In this document: positions 7,368-16,900 of the stretch, one piece after another
How positions within the stretch are numbered: the first letter of the stretch is position 1
How the letters are laid out: each line of letters starts with the position of its first letter
DNA from: Nonomuraea sp. NEAU-A123
GTDB lineage: Bacteria; Actinomycetota; Actinomycetes; Streptosporangiales; Streptosporangiaceae
DNA length: 64,000 bases
Assembly: GCF_018603905.1 (NCBI RefSeq)
Contig: NZ_JAHFZZ010000014.1
Location: 62,001 to 126,000, forward strand
Direction: 5' to 3'
Notes under the pieces: model-generated
What the model was told of the DNA's origin: nothing
Seen by the model: only the letters and a program-made list of their open reading frames with translations
The model's database searches: none
Program-made: the position numbers and the translations under genes

Positions 7368-9115
7368 ACGCGTCAGCGGCAGCGCGGCCCTGGACGGGTT
7401 GGCGCATCCTTCTACGTACGGTGACCCGCAACCGGCGGCGGCTGGGCCTGGGAACCGGTCTCATCAGCCTCCACCAGGTGTGCGAGTCACTCGTGCCGAT
7501 CTTCATCGGGGTCATCGTCGACCGGGCCATCGGTCCCGGCGACGGCGGCGCGCTGGTGTTCTGGGTGGCGGCTCTGGCGGTGCTGTTCGTCGTGCTGACG
7601 ACGGTGTACCGGTTCGGGGCCCGGCAGCTCATGCTCGCCATCGCGGTGGAGGCCCACACGCTCCGGGTCGAGGTCGCGGCGAAGATCATGCATCCGCGTG
7701 GCATCCGTACCGACCAGCGCGCCGGCGACCTGCTCACCGTCTCGACCACCGACACGGACAACACCTCGTACCTGCTGGACTACGTACCGCGCATCGCCGG
7801 TGCGGTGACGGCGACGGTGGTGAGCGCCGTCGCGCTGCTCGTGATCGACGTCCGGCTCGGGCTGGCCGTCCTCGTCGGAACGCCCGTGGTGCTCCTCGCG
7901 CTGCAGGCGGGTACGCCGCTGATCACCAAGCGGGTGACCGAGCAGCAGGAACGCGCGGCCGAGGCCACGTCACTGGCGACCGACCTGGTCAGCGGGCTGC
8001 GCCCGCTGCGCGGCATCGGCGCCGAGGAGGCGGCCGCCCAGCGTTACCGGGAGGTCAGCAGGCGTTCGCTGCGGGCCGTCGTCCGGGCGGCCCGCACCCA
8101 GGGCGTGTACGCGGCCGCCTCGACGGTCTGCGGCGCGCTGCTGGCCTGCGGCATCGCGATCCTGGCCGGATGGTTCGCGCTGAACGGGCGGATCAGCGCC
8201 GGGGAGCTCATCACCGTCATCGGGCTCGCCCAGTTCCTGATGGAACCGATAGGGCTGCTGGCCATCGTCCCGAGCTGGGTCGCCGAGGCGCGGGCGTCGG
8301 CCGAACGGGTGGCCGTCGTCCTGGCCGCGGACCCGCTGGTGCCCGAGGGCATCGAGGAACTCGCCGCCGGAGCGCCCGGACTGGAGGTGCGCGCGCTCAG
8401 GTACGGCACGCTCGAGGGGGTGGACCTGGACGTGCGCCCCGGCGAGTTCGTGGGCGTGGCGGCACACCGCGCCGCCGACGGGGAGGCGCTGGTCAAGCTC
8501 CTTTCGGGGCGGGTGGCGCCGGAGGAGTACGACGGCCAGATCCTCGTCGGCGGCCGGCAACTGGCCCGCGTCCGGCTGGCGCAGGTCCGCCGGACGATGC
8601 TGGTCGAACCCCATCACACGGACCTGTTCACCGGCACGATCAGAGACAACGTCACCGCCGGCGCACCACCGAAGCCCCTGACCGAGGACTCGCCAGATCG
8701 GGCCCTGCTGGCGGGGGTTCTGGTTGCCTCGGCGGCTGACCAGGTGCTCTCCGCGCATCCCGACGGCCTGGAGCACCTCGTCACCGAGCGGGGTGCCAGC
8801 CTGTCGGGCGGACAACGGCAACGGGTCGCGCTGGCCCGGGCGCTGATGGCCCGGCCACCGATCCTCGTACTGCACGACCCGACGACGGCCGTGGACGCCG
8901 TCACCGAACACGCGATCGCCCAAGGCGTACGGGCGCTGCGACACCCACCGGACGAGACGGAACCGTTCACCACCGTCGTGATCACGAGCAGCCCCGCGAT
9001 GCTGGCCGTCACGGACCGGGTCGTCGTCATCGACGGCGGCCGGGTGGTCGCCGAAGGCGCCCACGCCGAACTGGCCGCGACAGACAGGAACTACAACCGG
9101 GCGGTGCTGAGATGA
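7364..9115 (+). CDS. ABC exporter half-transporter with degenerate nucleotide-binding domain (siderophore export)
   Basis: About 583 residues: a type IV exporter membrane domain with around six helices, then an ATPase domain. The ATPase domain is degenerate. The Walker A region (nt 8446-8500) reads V-A-A-H-R-A-A-D-G-E-A-L with no G-K-S/T. Walker B is V-L-H-D-P, so the catalytic Glu is Pro. The H-loop His is missing (V-I-T-S-S). LSGGQ-R-Q-R (nt 8800-8823) is perfect. It therefore needs the next gene as partner. The start is uncertain: CTG 7364 overlaps the MbtH stop, ATG 7271 would overlap MbtH by 97 nt, and GTG 7421 would trim a conserved W-R-I-L-L segment. Lying next to the NRPS, it is probably the siderophore exporter, comparable to ExiT. 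Confidence 0.85.
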   Translation: MNASAAARPWTGWRILLRTVTRNRRRLGLGTGLISLHQVCESLVPIFIGVIVDRAIGPGDGGALVFWVAALAVLFVVLTTVYRFGARQLMLAIAVEAHTLRVEVAAKIMHPRGIRTDQRAGDLLTVSTTDTDNTSYLLDYVPRIAGAVTATVVSAVALLVIDVRLGLAVLVGTPVVLLALQAGTPLITKRVTEQQERAAEATSLATDLVSGLRPLRGIGAEEAAAQRYREVSRRSLRAVVRAARTQGVYAAASTVCGALLACGIAILAGWFALNGRISAGELITVIGLAQFLMEPIGLLAIVPSWVAEARASAERVAVVLAADPLVPEGIEELAAGAPGLEVRALRYGTLEGVDLDVRPGEFVGVAAHRAADGEALVKLLSGRVAPEEYDGQILVGGRQLARVRLAQVRRTMLVEPHHTDLFTGTIRDNVTAGAPPKPLTEDSPDRALLAGVLVASAADQVLSAHPDGLEHLVTERGASLSGGQRQRVALARALMARPPILVLHDPTTAVDAVTEHAIAQGVRALRHPPDETEPFTTVVITSSPAMLAVTDRVVVIDGGRVVAEGAHAELAATDRNYNRAVLR

Positions 9116-10983
9116 CCGAACCAGCCGGCGACGACACAGCCGCAGAACTCGACCGCGAGCCGCCCCCGATCGCCGCCGCGCCGGACCGCGAGCTGCTGCC
9201 GATCGCGGGCGCGCGCCTGACGTGGTCGTGGTTGTGGCGCGAGCTGCGCGGCAGGTGGCCGAACCTCACTTTCGCGCTGCTCGTGGGCCTGCTGGGAGCG
9301 GTCGCCTCCGTGGTCCCGGCCTACGCGCTGGGCGCGCTCGTGGACCGGGTGCGGGAGCACGCACCCGGCTCCGCGATCGTGCCCATCACGATCGTGATCA
9401 CCGTCGCCGCCGTGGTCGGAGGTGTGACCACCGGCCTGGCCACGTACCTGATCGGCCGGTTGTGCGGGCAGATCCTCGCGGTGCTGCGGGAGGCGACCGT
9501 GGCCCGGGCACTGACCCTCCCGGCCACGACGCTCGAACGCACCGGCAAGGGCGACCTGCTCTCGCGGGTGGGCACGGACGCGGCGTCGATCGGCAAGGCC
9601 GCCTCCGACGTGATCCCCACGATGATCTCGGCGTTCCTGCTGGGCGTCCTGAGCGTCGCCGCGATGGCCGGGATCGACTGGCGGCTGGGGCTGGCCGGTG
9701 CGGTCGCGGTGCCGTTGTACGCGCTGGCCCTGCGGTGGTACCTGCCGCGGGCGGCGCCCCAGTACGCCAGGGAGCGGCGGGCGGTGGCGGACTCCTCGCA
9801 GCTCCTGGTCGAGAACATGCAGGGCGTCCGTACGGTGCACGCCTACCGCCTGGAGCAGGCCCGCCTGCACGACATCGGGATCGCCTCCGGGCGGGCCCGT
9901 GACATCTCGGTGGCGGTCTTCACGCTGTTCACCCGCTTCGTCGGGCGGGTCAACCGGGCGGAGTTCTTCGGCCTGGCCGCGATCCTGGTGACCGGGTTCC
10001 TGCTGGTGCGCGGCGGGTCTGTCACGGTCGGCGAGAGCGCGGCCGCCGCGGTCCTCTTCCACCGCCTGTTCAACCCGATCGCGATGCTGCTGTTCACCTT
10101 CGACGAGGTACAGGCGGCGGGCGCGAGCCTGGCCCGCCTCGTCGGGGTGGTCGAGCTCACCCCGACGCCGCGCCCGGTCACCGGCGACGACCCGGACCGA
10201 GAGCCGCCCGTGCCGGTGGACGGATCGTTGGAGCTGTCCGGCGTGCGCTTCAGCTATGACGGCCAGGTCGATGTGCTCGATGGGGTGAGCGTCCAGGTCG
10301 CGGCGGGTGCGCGGGTGGCGCTGGTCGGATCCACGGGGGCGGGCAAGTCCACCCTCGCCGCCATCGCGGCCGGGATCCTGCGCCCAGGCCACGGCGAGGC
10401 GCGCGTCGGCGGCGTGCCGCTGGCGGAGCTCGCTCCGGCCGATCTGCGCGGGCGGGTGGCGATCGTCACCCAGGAGACGCACGTCTTCGCCGGGCCGCTG
10501 ATCGAGGACCTGCGCCTGGCCCGGCCGGGAGCCTCCCCGGACGAGGCCGCCGAGGCGCTGGCCACCGTCGGCGCCCTCGAGTGGGCCCAGGGCCTCCCCG
10601 ACGGCCTCGACACGGTGGTCGGCGAAGGCGGTCACGAGCTCACCGCGGCCCAGGCCCAGCAACTCGCCCTCGCCCGGCTGGTCCTCGTGAACCCCGCGAT
10701 CGCCGTCCTTGACGAGGCCACGGCGGAGGCGGGCAGCCTGGGCGCCCGTGACATCGAGGCATCCGCCGCCGCGGCGACGAGGGGACGGACCACCCTGATC
10801 GTCGCCCACCGCCTCACCCAGGCGGCCTCGGCCGACCGGGTGATCGTCCTCGAACACGGCCGGGTCGTCGAGGAGGGGCCACACCACGAGCTGGTCGCCA
10901 CCGGCGGCCGGTACGCCGAACTGTGGCGGGCCTGGGAGACGCGTACACCCACTTCCCCATCTAGTAAGGCTAGGCTAACCTAA
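9112..10983 (+). CDS. ABC exporter half-transporter with catalytic nucleotide-binding domain (siderophore export)
   Basis: 623 residues, starting in an ATGA overlap with the previous gene. It has a membrane domain followed by an ATPase domain with intact Walker A (G-S-T-G-A-G-K-S, nt 10324-10353), Walker B with Glu (A-V-L-D-E) and H-loop (V-A-H-R). Its signature motif is degenerate: L-T-A-A-Q instead of L-S-G-G-Q. This complements the partner exactly, so the heterodimer should have one consensus ATP site, built from this Walker A/B and the partner's LSGGQ. The likely role is export of the desferri-siderophore across the plasma membrane. The last seven codons run through an iron box, and the TAA stop forms its right edge. 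Confidence 0.88.
   Translation: MTEPAGDDTAAELDREPPPIAAAPDRELLPIAGARLTWSWLWRELRGRWPNLTFALLVGLLGAVASVVPAYALGALVDRVREHAPGSAIVPITIVITVAAVVGGVTTGLATYLIGRLCGQILAVLREATVARALTLPATTLERTGKGDLLSRVGTDAASIGKAASDVIPTMISAFLLGVLSVAAMAGIDWRLGLAGAVAVPLYALALRWYLPRAAPQYARERRAVADSSQLLVENMQGVRTVHAYRLEQARLHDIGIASGRARDISVAVFTLFTRFVGRVNRAEFFGLAAILVTGFLLVRGGSVTVGESAAAAVLFHRLFNPIAMLLFTFDEVQAAGASLARLVGVVELTPTPRPVTGDDPDREPPVPVDGSLELSGVRFSYDGQVDVLDGVSVQVAAGARVALVGSTGAGKSTLAAIAAGILRPGHGEARVGGVPLAELAPADLRGRVAIVTQETHVFAGPLIEDLRLARPGASPDEAAEALATVGALEWAQGLPDGLDTVVGEGGHELTAAQAQQLALARLVLVNPAIAVLDEATAEAGSLGARDIEASAAAATRGRTTLIVAHRLTQAASADRVIVLEHGRVVEEGPHHELVATGGRYAELWRAWETRTPTSPSSKARLT
10965..10983. promoter_or_regulatory. IdeR/DmdR iron box inside the 3' end of the exporter gene, before the NRPS
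   Basis: TAAGGCTAGGCTAACCTAA matches the iron-box consensus TTAGGTTAGGCTAACCTAA at 17 of 19 positions. It encodes the final residues and stop codon of the exporter and ends 5 nt before the NRPS GTG start. It implies a separate iron-controlled promoter for the NRPS, or a roadblock site within the operon. Confidence 0.85.
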
Positions 10984-10988
10984 GTTGC

Positions 10989-13900
10989 GTGGCGAATACC
11001 GTGAACCCAGGACGTCAGGACGGCATCGCGGAGCGACTTGAGGCATTGCGCAGGTGGAACAACGCGACCACGCCTGAGACGATCACCACGGTCGCCGACC
11101 TGTTCACCGCACAGGTACGCCGGACCCCGCAGGCCCTCGCGGTCGTGGCACCCGGCGCCCGCCTGACGTACGCCGAGCTGGGCACACACGTCTTCCAGCT
11201 CGCGCGCCATCTGCGCGGACGCGGCCTGCGGGCGGAAGACGTCGTCGCCGTGTCCACCCCCCGCTCCGCCGAACTGGTCGTCGCCGTGCTGGCGGTCATG
11301 GTCGCGGGCGGCGCCTTCGTGCCGGTCGAGCCGTCCTGGCCGGCGGACCGCCGAGGCCAGGTACGGGCCGAGGCGGGCGCGAACCTGGTCATCGCCGCCC
11401 CCGGCATGGAGACCGGTGACTCCGTCGTGGAGGTGGACCTCGGCACCTGGCGCTACGGCCACGAGCCCGCCGAACCGCCGTCGCTGCCGCCCATCAGCGG
11501 GGGGCGGCTCGCGTACGTGATGTTCACCTCCGGCTCCACGGGCAAGCCCAAGGGCGCGATGATCCGGCACGAGGCGATCAGCACCCGGCTGTTGTGGCAG
11601 GTCGAAGAGATCCTCGGGTTCGGGCCCGGCGACGCGTCGCTGTTCAAGGCGCCGCTGTCGTTCGACATCTCGGTCAACGAGATCCTGCTTCCGCTCGTCT
11701 CCGGCGGCTACGTGGTGGTCGCCGAGCCCGGCGGCGAACGCGATCCCCAATACCTGCTCGACCTGATCGCGCGGGAGCGGGTGACGTTCGTCTATTTGGT
11801 GTCGTCGATGCTCGACACCCTCCTGGAGATGGCCCACGGGACCTCGCTGCTGTCCGGGCTGAAGCATGTCTGGTGCGGTGGCGAGGTGCTCACCCCTGAG
11901 CTGTTCGACCGGTTCCGGAGCCAGCTGTCCACGACCCTCTACCACGGGTACGGCCCGGCCGAGGCGACCATCGGCGTCTCACACGTCATCTACCGCGACA
12001 CCGCCGAACGCATCGCGACCTCGATCGGCCGCCCGAACCCGCACACACAGCTCTACGTCCTCGACGACCGGCTCGAGCCGCTGCCGGTGGGCGAGGCCGG
12101 TGAGCTGTATGCCGCGGGGTTCCTGCTCGGGCGCGGATACATCAACGCCCCCGCGCTGACCGGCTCCCGCTTCGTGGCCAACCCGTTCGGTGACGGCGGA
12201 TCCCGGATGTACCGCACCGGCGACCTGGCGCGCTGGAACGCCGACGGCTCGCTGGAGTTCGTGGGGCGGGCGGACAACCAGGTGAAGATCCGCGGCATGC
12301 GACTGGAGCCGGAGGAGGTGGAAGCCGCGCTCGCCACGCACCCGCGGGTCCGCCAGGCGACCGTCACCGTGGGCACGAACGCTGCGGGCGCGCGGCACCT
12401 CATCGGGTACGTGACCTCCCACGACGACCTCCCGGCCGGGGAACTACGGCGCTGGTGCGCCGACCGGCTGCCCGAGTACATGGTGCCGAGCGCCTTCGTC
12501 GTCCTGGACCGCTTCCCACTCACCGCCAACGGCAAGGTGGACCGCCGCGCACTCCCGGAACCCCAGCGGCGGCCTCTGCCGACGCCGAAGGTGGACGGCC
12601 GCACCCTGCCGGAACCGGACGAACGGGGACAGGAGCGCACGCTCGAGCCGCAGGCTGCCCGGGAACGCGTCCTGTGCGAGATCTTCGCGCGGGTCCTCGG
12701 CCTCGAGGAGGTGGGGGCGGAGGAGGACTTCTTCGCTTTGGGCGGTGACAGCATCGTCGCGATCGGCGTGGTCCGGCAGGCGCGGCAAGCGGGACTCGTG
12801 GTGCGGGCGCGCGACTTGTTCGCCCATCCCACCCCCGCCGCGCTGGCGGTCACGGTGACCGAGGTCACCACGACCCCCGGCCCCGCCACCGGCGCGGTCG
12901 GCGAGGTCCCCCCGACCCCGATCACCGAATGGCTCCAGGCCACCGGCCCGTCGATGGACGGCTTCATCCAGTCGATGACAGTCCACACGCCTGCCGGTAT
13001 GACCGCTGACCAGCTCGAACACGTCGTCGACGCCATACTCACCACCCACGACCTGCTGCGAGCACGGATCGACGGCACGGCCCCCTGGACCCTGTCGATC
13101 CAGCCGGTGGGCTCGCCACGAGCAGCCCAGGTGATCACCCGCGTAGAGGTGACCACCGACGACGCCACGACGGTGAAGTCCGTCGCCGGCCGCGAGGTCA
13201 TGGCGGCGGCGCGACGGCTTGACCCGGCCGGCGGCCGGATGATCGAGCTGGTGTGGCTGGATGCCGGGGCGCACGCGCAGGGTCGGCTCGTGGTGGTGAT
13301 CCACCACGTGATCGTGGACGGGGTGTCGCTCCGGGTGCTCCTGGAGGACCTCGGCCAGGCATGGGCGGCGGTTCGCGAGGGGCGTGCGGTGTCGCTGCCC
13401 GGCGTACCCACTTCGTTCAGGCAGTGGGCGACGCTGCTGCGCGACCGTACCCGCGCGGGCGCGTTCACCGCCGACGAGGCGTACTGGCTGCGGGCGGCGG
13501 CCACGCCCGACCCGATGCTGGGGGAGCGGCCCCTGGACCCGCGCCGCGACGTGGTGGCCGCCGAGGAGTCGCTGACGGTCGCGCTCCCGTCCCCCGTTGC
13601 CGCCCGCCTGCTCGGCGCGGTGCCCGCGTCCATTCACGGCGGCGTGAACGACGTACTGGTCGCGGCGGCGGCGATCGCCCTGGGCCGGTGGCGGGCCGAC
13701 CACTGCCCCGACGCAGGGTCCGAGGTGCTGCTGGAACTGGAGGGACACGGCCGGGAGGAAGACGCCGTCGGCGCCGGGGACGTCGACCTGTCCCGTACCT
13801 TCGGCTGGTTCACCACGCTCTTCCCGGCCGTACTCGATCCGGGGCCGGGCGACGCCGCCCTCGGCGACGCGGTGAAGGCGGTCAAGGAGCAGCTCCGCGC

Positions 13901-16900
13901 GGTGCCCCGGCGGGGGCTGAGCTACGGTGCCCTGCGTTATCTCGGCGGCAAGCCCCGTCCTGACCTGGCCGTCTCGCCGCAGGTGCTGTTCCACTACCTC
14001 GGGCGGTTCGCGGCCGGGTCCACCGAGGAGTGGACGGCTGTTGGCGACGGCGGTGGAGCCGGTGGTGGCGACGGCAATGGAGTCGGCGTTGGCGTCGGTG
14101 GTGGCGTTGGGGTCGGTGGTGGCGTCGGCGTTGGAGTCGGTGGTGGCGTCGGTGGTGGGGTAGGCGGTCGCGGCGGGAGTGGTCGTGGTGGTGGCGAGAT
14201 CGTCGTCGAGCGGCGTGATCCGCGCATGCCGCTGCCGCGCGTGCTGGAGATCAACTCGGTCGCTGTGGACACGGCCGACGGGCCGGTGCTGGAGACGCGG
14301 TTCAGCTGGCCCGGTGGCGTGCTCGACGGCGGCCGGGTGCGGGCGCTGGCCGAGCTGTGGACCCAGGTGCTCACCGGCATCGCCACGAGCGAGACGGTTG
14401 CCGGGCATACTCCGTCGGACTTCCCCCTTGTCGCCCTGGAGCCGAGCGACGTGGCCGCGATCGAGGCCGCGGCGCCGGATCTCCGGGAGGTACTTCCTCT
14501 GTCACCGCTGCAGACCGGCCTCTACTTCCATGCCACCTTCGCCCGCGACACCGACCCGTACGTTGTCCAGCAGATCATCGAGCTGACCGGCCCGCTGGAC
14601 GGCGACCGGTTACGGCTGGCCGCGGACCGGCTGATCGACAGGTACCCCAACCTGGGCGCGGCGTTCCGTACCGTCGGCGACGGGCAGGTCGTGTCCGTGA
14701 TCGCGGGCCGTCCGCCGGTGCCGTGGCGGGTGGAGGATCTCAGCGGGCTTGGCGTGGAGGGTGCCGCCTCGCGGGTGGCCGCCGTCGCGGAGGCGGAGCG
14801 GTCCTTGCCGTTCGACCTGGAACGGCCCCCGTCCATGAGGTACGCGCTGCTCAGGCTCGGTGAGCGGCGGCATGTGCTGATCCACACCGTGCACCACATC
14901 CTCGCCGACGGCTGGTCGGTGCCGCTGCTCCTACGCGACCTGCTGGCGCTCTACGAGGCCGGGGGAGGGCCCGAGGCGCTGCCGGCGCCCCCGCATTACC
15001 GGGAGTTCCTGCGGATGCTGGTGGCACAGGACCCCGACGTGGCAACCGAGGCGTGGGCGGACGCCCTGGCGGACGTGCACGAGCCGACCAGGCTCGCTGA
15101 TGCGCTCGGCGTCCCCGAGGAGACTGGGTTGGCTGATGCGCTGGGCGTCGCCGGGCAGGTCGTCGGTGGGTTCGGGCGCGTCGATCGGGAGCTGTCCGAG
15201 GAGGTCAGCGACCGGGTGAGCGCGTGGGCGCGGGAGCACGGGCTGACGGTCGGGGCGGTCATCGGCGCCGCTTGGGGCATTCTCGTCGGACGGTTGGTTG
15301 GTCGGTCCGATGTGACGTTCGGTTCGACTGTGTCCGGCCGTGGGGCTGCCGACGTTGCGGGCATCGACTCCATGGTCGGTCTGCTGATCAACACGGTTCC
15401 CGCGCGGGTACGGTGGAGTCCCGCCGAGTCGCTCGCCACCGTGGTACGGCGCTTCGCCCGCGACCGGCGCGAGGTGGTGGAGCACGAGCACGTCTCGCTG
15501 GCCCGGCTGCAGCGGCGGCTGGGTGTGCCCGAGCTGTTCGACACGCTCGTGGTCATCGAGAACTACCCGGCGCCGCCTACCCCGGCAGGGGAGATCCAGA
15601 TCTCCGCCGTGCACACAGTCGAGGCGCCTCACTACCCCGTGACGCTGATGGCCAAGCCGGGTGCGCGGATCGCCGTCACGCTGACCCACGATCGGCGGGT
15701 GGTCGGTACGAGTGCCGCGGCCCGGCTGGCCCGCCAGTACGAGATGGTGCTTGCCGCTATCGCCGAGGACGCCGAGCAAGCCTGTGAACTGGTCGAGTTG
15801 GTGACTGGGGAGGAGCGCGAGTGGCTGATGGCCGCCGGTTCCGGCGCCCCGGTGCGGCGGACCGGCACCACGGTTGTGGATCTGTTCGCGGGTCAGGTGG
15901 CCCGGCATCCGGCGCGTACAGCCGTCGTCTGTGGCGACCTCGCGCTCACCTACGCCGAGCTGGACGATCGCGCTGTACGGGTGAGCCGGGCACTGACCCG
16001 GGCGGGTGTGCGCCGTGGCGACATCGTCGCGGTGGCGACGAGCCGCTCGGCGGACATGGCCGTGGCCCTGCTCGCCGTCATGCGTGCCGGGGCCGCCTAT
16101 CTGCCGGTTGATCCCGGCTATCCGGCGGCTCGGATCGAGTTCATGCTCGGGGACGCGCGGCCGGTGTGCGTGCTCACCGACGACGCGAGCGCCAGGTCGC
16201 TGCCGCCGCACGACCTGCCGACACTCACCGTACGGGCGGCGGCCGACGCGGACATCACCGGCAACGGGACGAGAACAGGTCCGCTGGATGCGGTGCCGGG
16301 TGCGACCAGGACGGGGCCGCAGGCTGCGGTGTCGGGTGTGACTGGGACGAGCCCGCAGGACGCGGTGTCGGTCGTTTACACCTCCGGGTCGACGGGGCGG
16401 CCGAAGGCGGTTGTTGGGACGCAGGGGGCGCTTGCCAATCGGCTGGTCTGGGCGGCGCGGGAGTGGGTGGCCGATGTTCGGGTGGCGAAGAGTTCGCTGA
16501 GCTTTATCGACGGCACCACGGAGCTGCTCGGGGGCCTGGTCGCGGGGGCGACGACGGTCATCGCCGACGCCACTGAGGCCACCGACGGCGCCGCGCTGGC
16601 CGGGCTCGTCGAGCGGTCCGGGGCGACCCAACTGCTCGCCGTGCCGAGTCTGGCCGGCGCGCTGGCGGACACGGAACCGGAACGGCTCAGGACGCTCAGC
16701 CGCTGGATCTGCAGCGGGGAACCGCTGGACCGGGCCTGCGTGAACGCGCTCCGGCAGGCGTCCCCCGGTGCCCGGATCGTCAACTCCTACGGGTCGTCGG
16801 AGGTGGCGGGTGACGTGTTGCAGGGTGAGGTGGACGCGGCGGGGCCGGTGACGTTGGGGACGCCTGTGCCTGGGGCGCGGATCCATCTGCTGGATGCCGC

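Larger units (their letters stand above)
10989..14430 (+). other. NRPS module 1 (A-T-E): D-N5-formyl-N5-hydroxyornithine
   Basis: A1 spans about nt 11080-12560. The ten specificity positions read D-I-N-Y-W-G-G-I-G-K, identical to the coelichelin CchH A1 code for formyl-hydroxyornithine as I remember it. The carrier is G-G-D-S (S588). The epimerase is about nt 12915-14400 with H772-H-V-I-V-D-G. There is no starter C domain, so the peptide starts with a free amino group. E1 holds a Gly/Val-rich insertion. Confidence 0.9.

Noticed and set aside
14041..14202. Possible CRISPR-like or regulatory repeat array
   Set aside because: Units are short, contiguous and in frame with the NRPS, with no spacers; it is a coding minisatellite.
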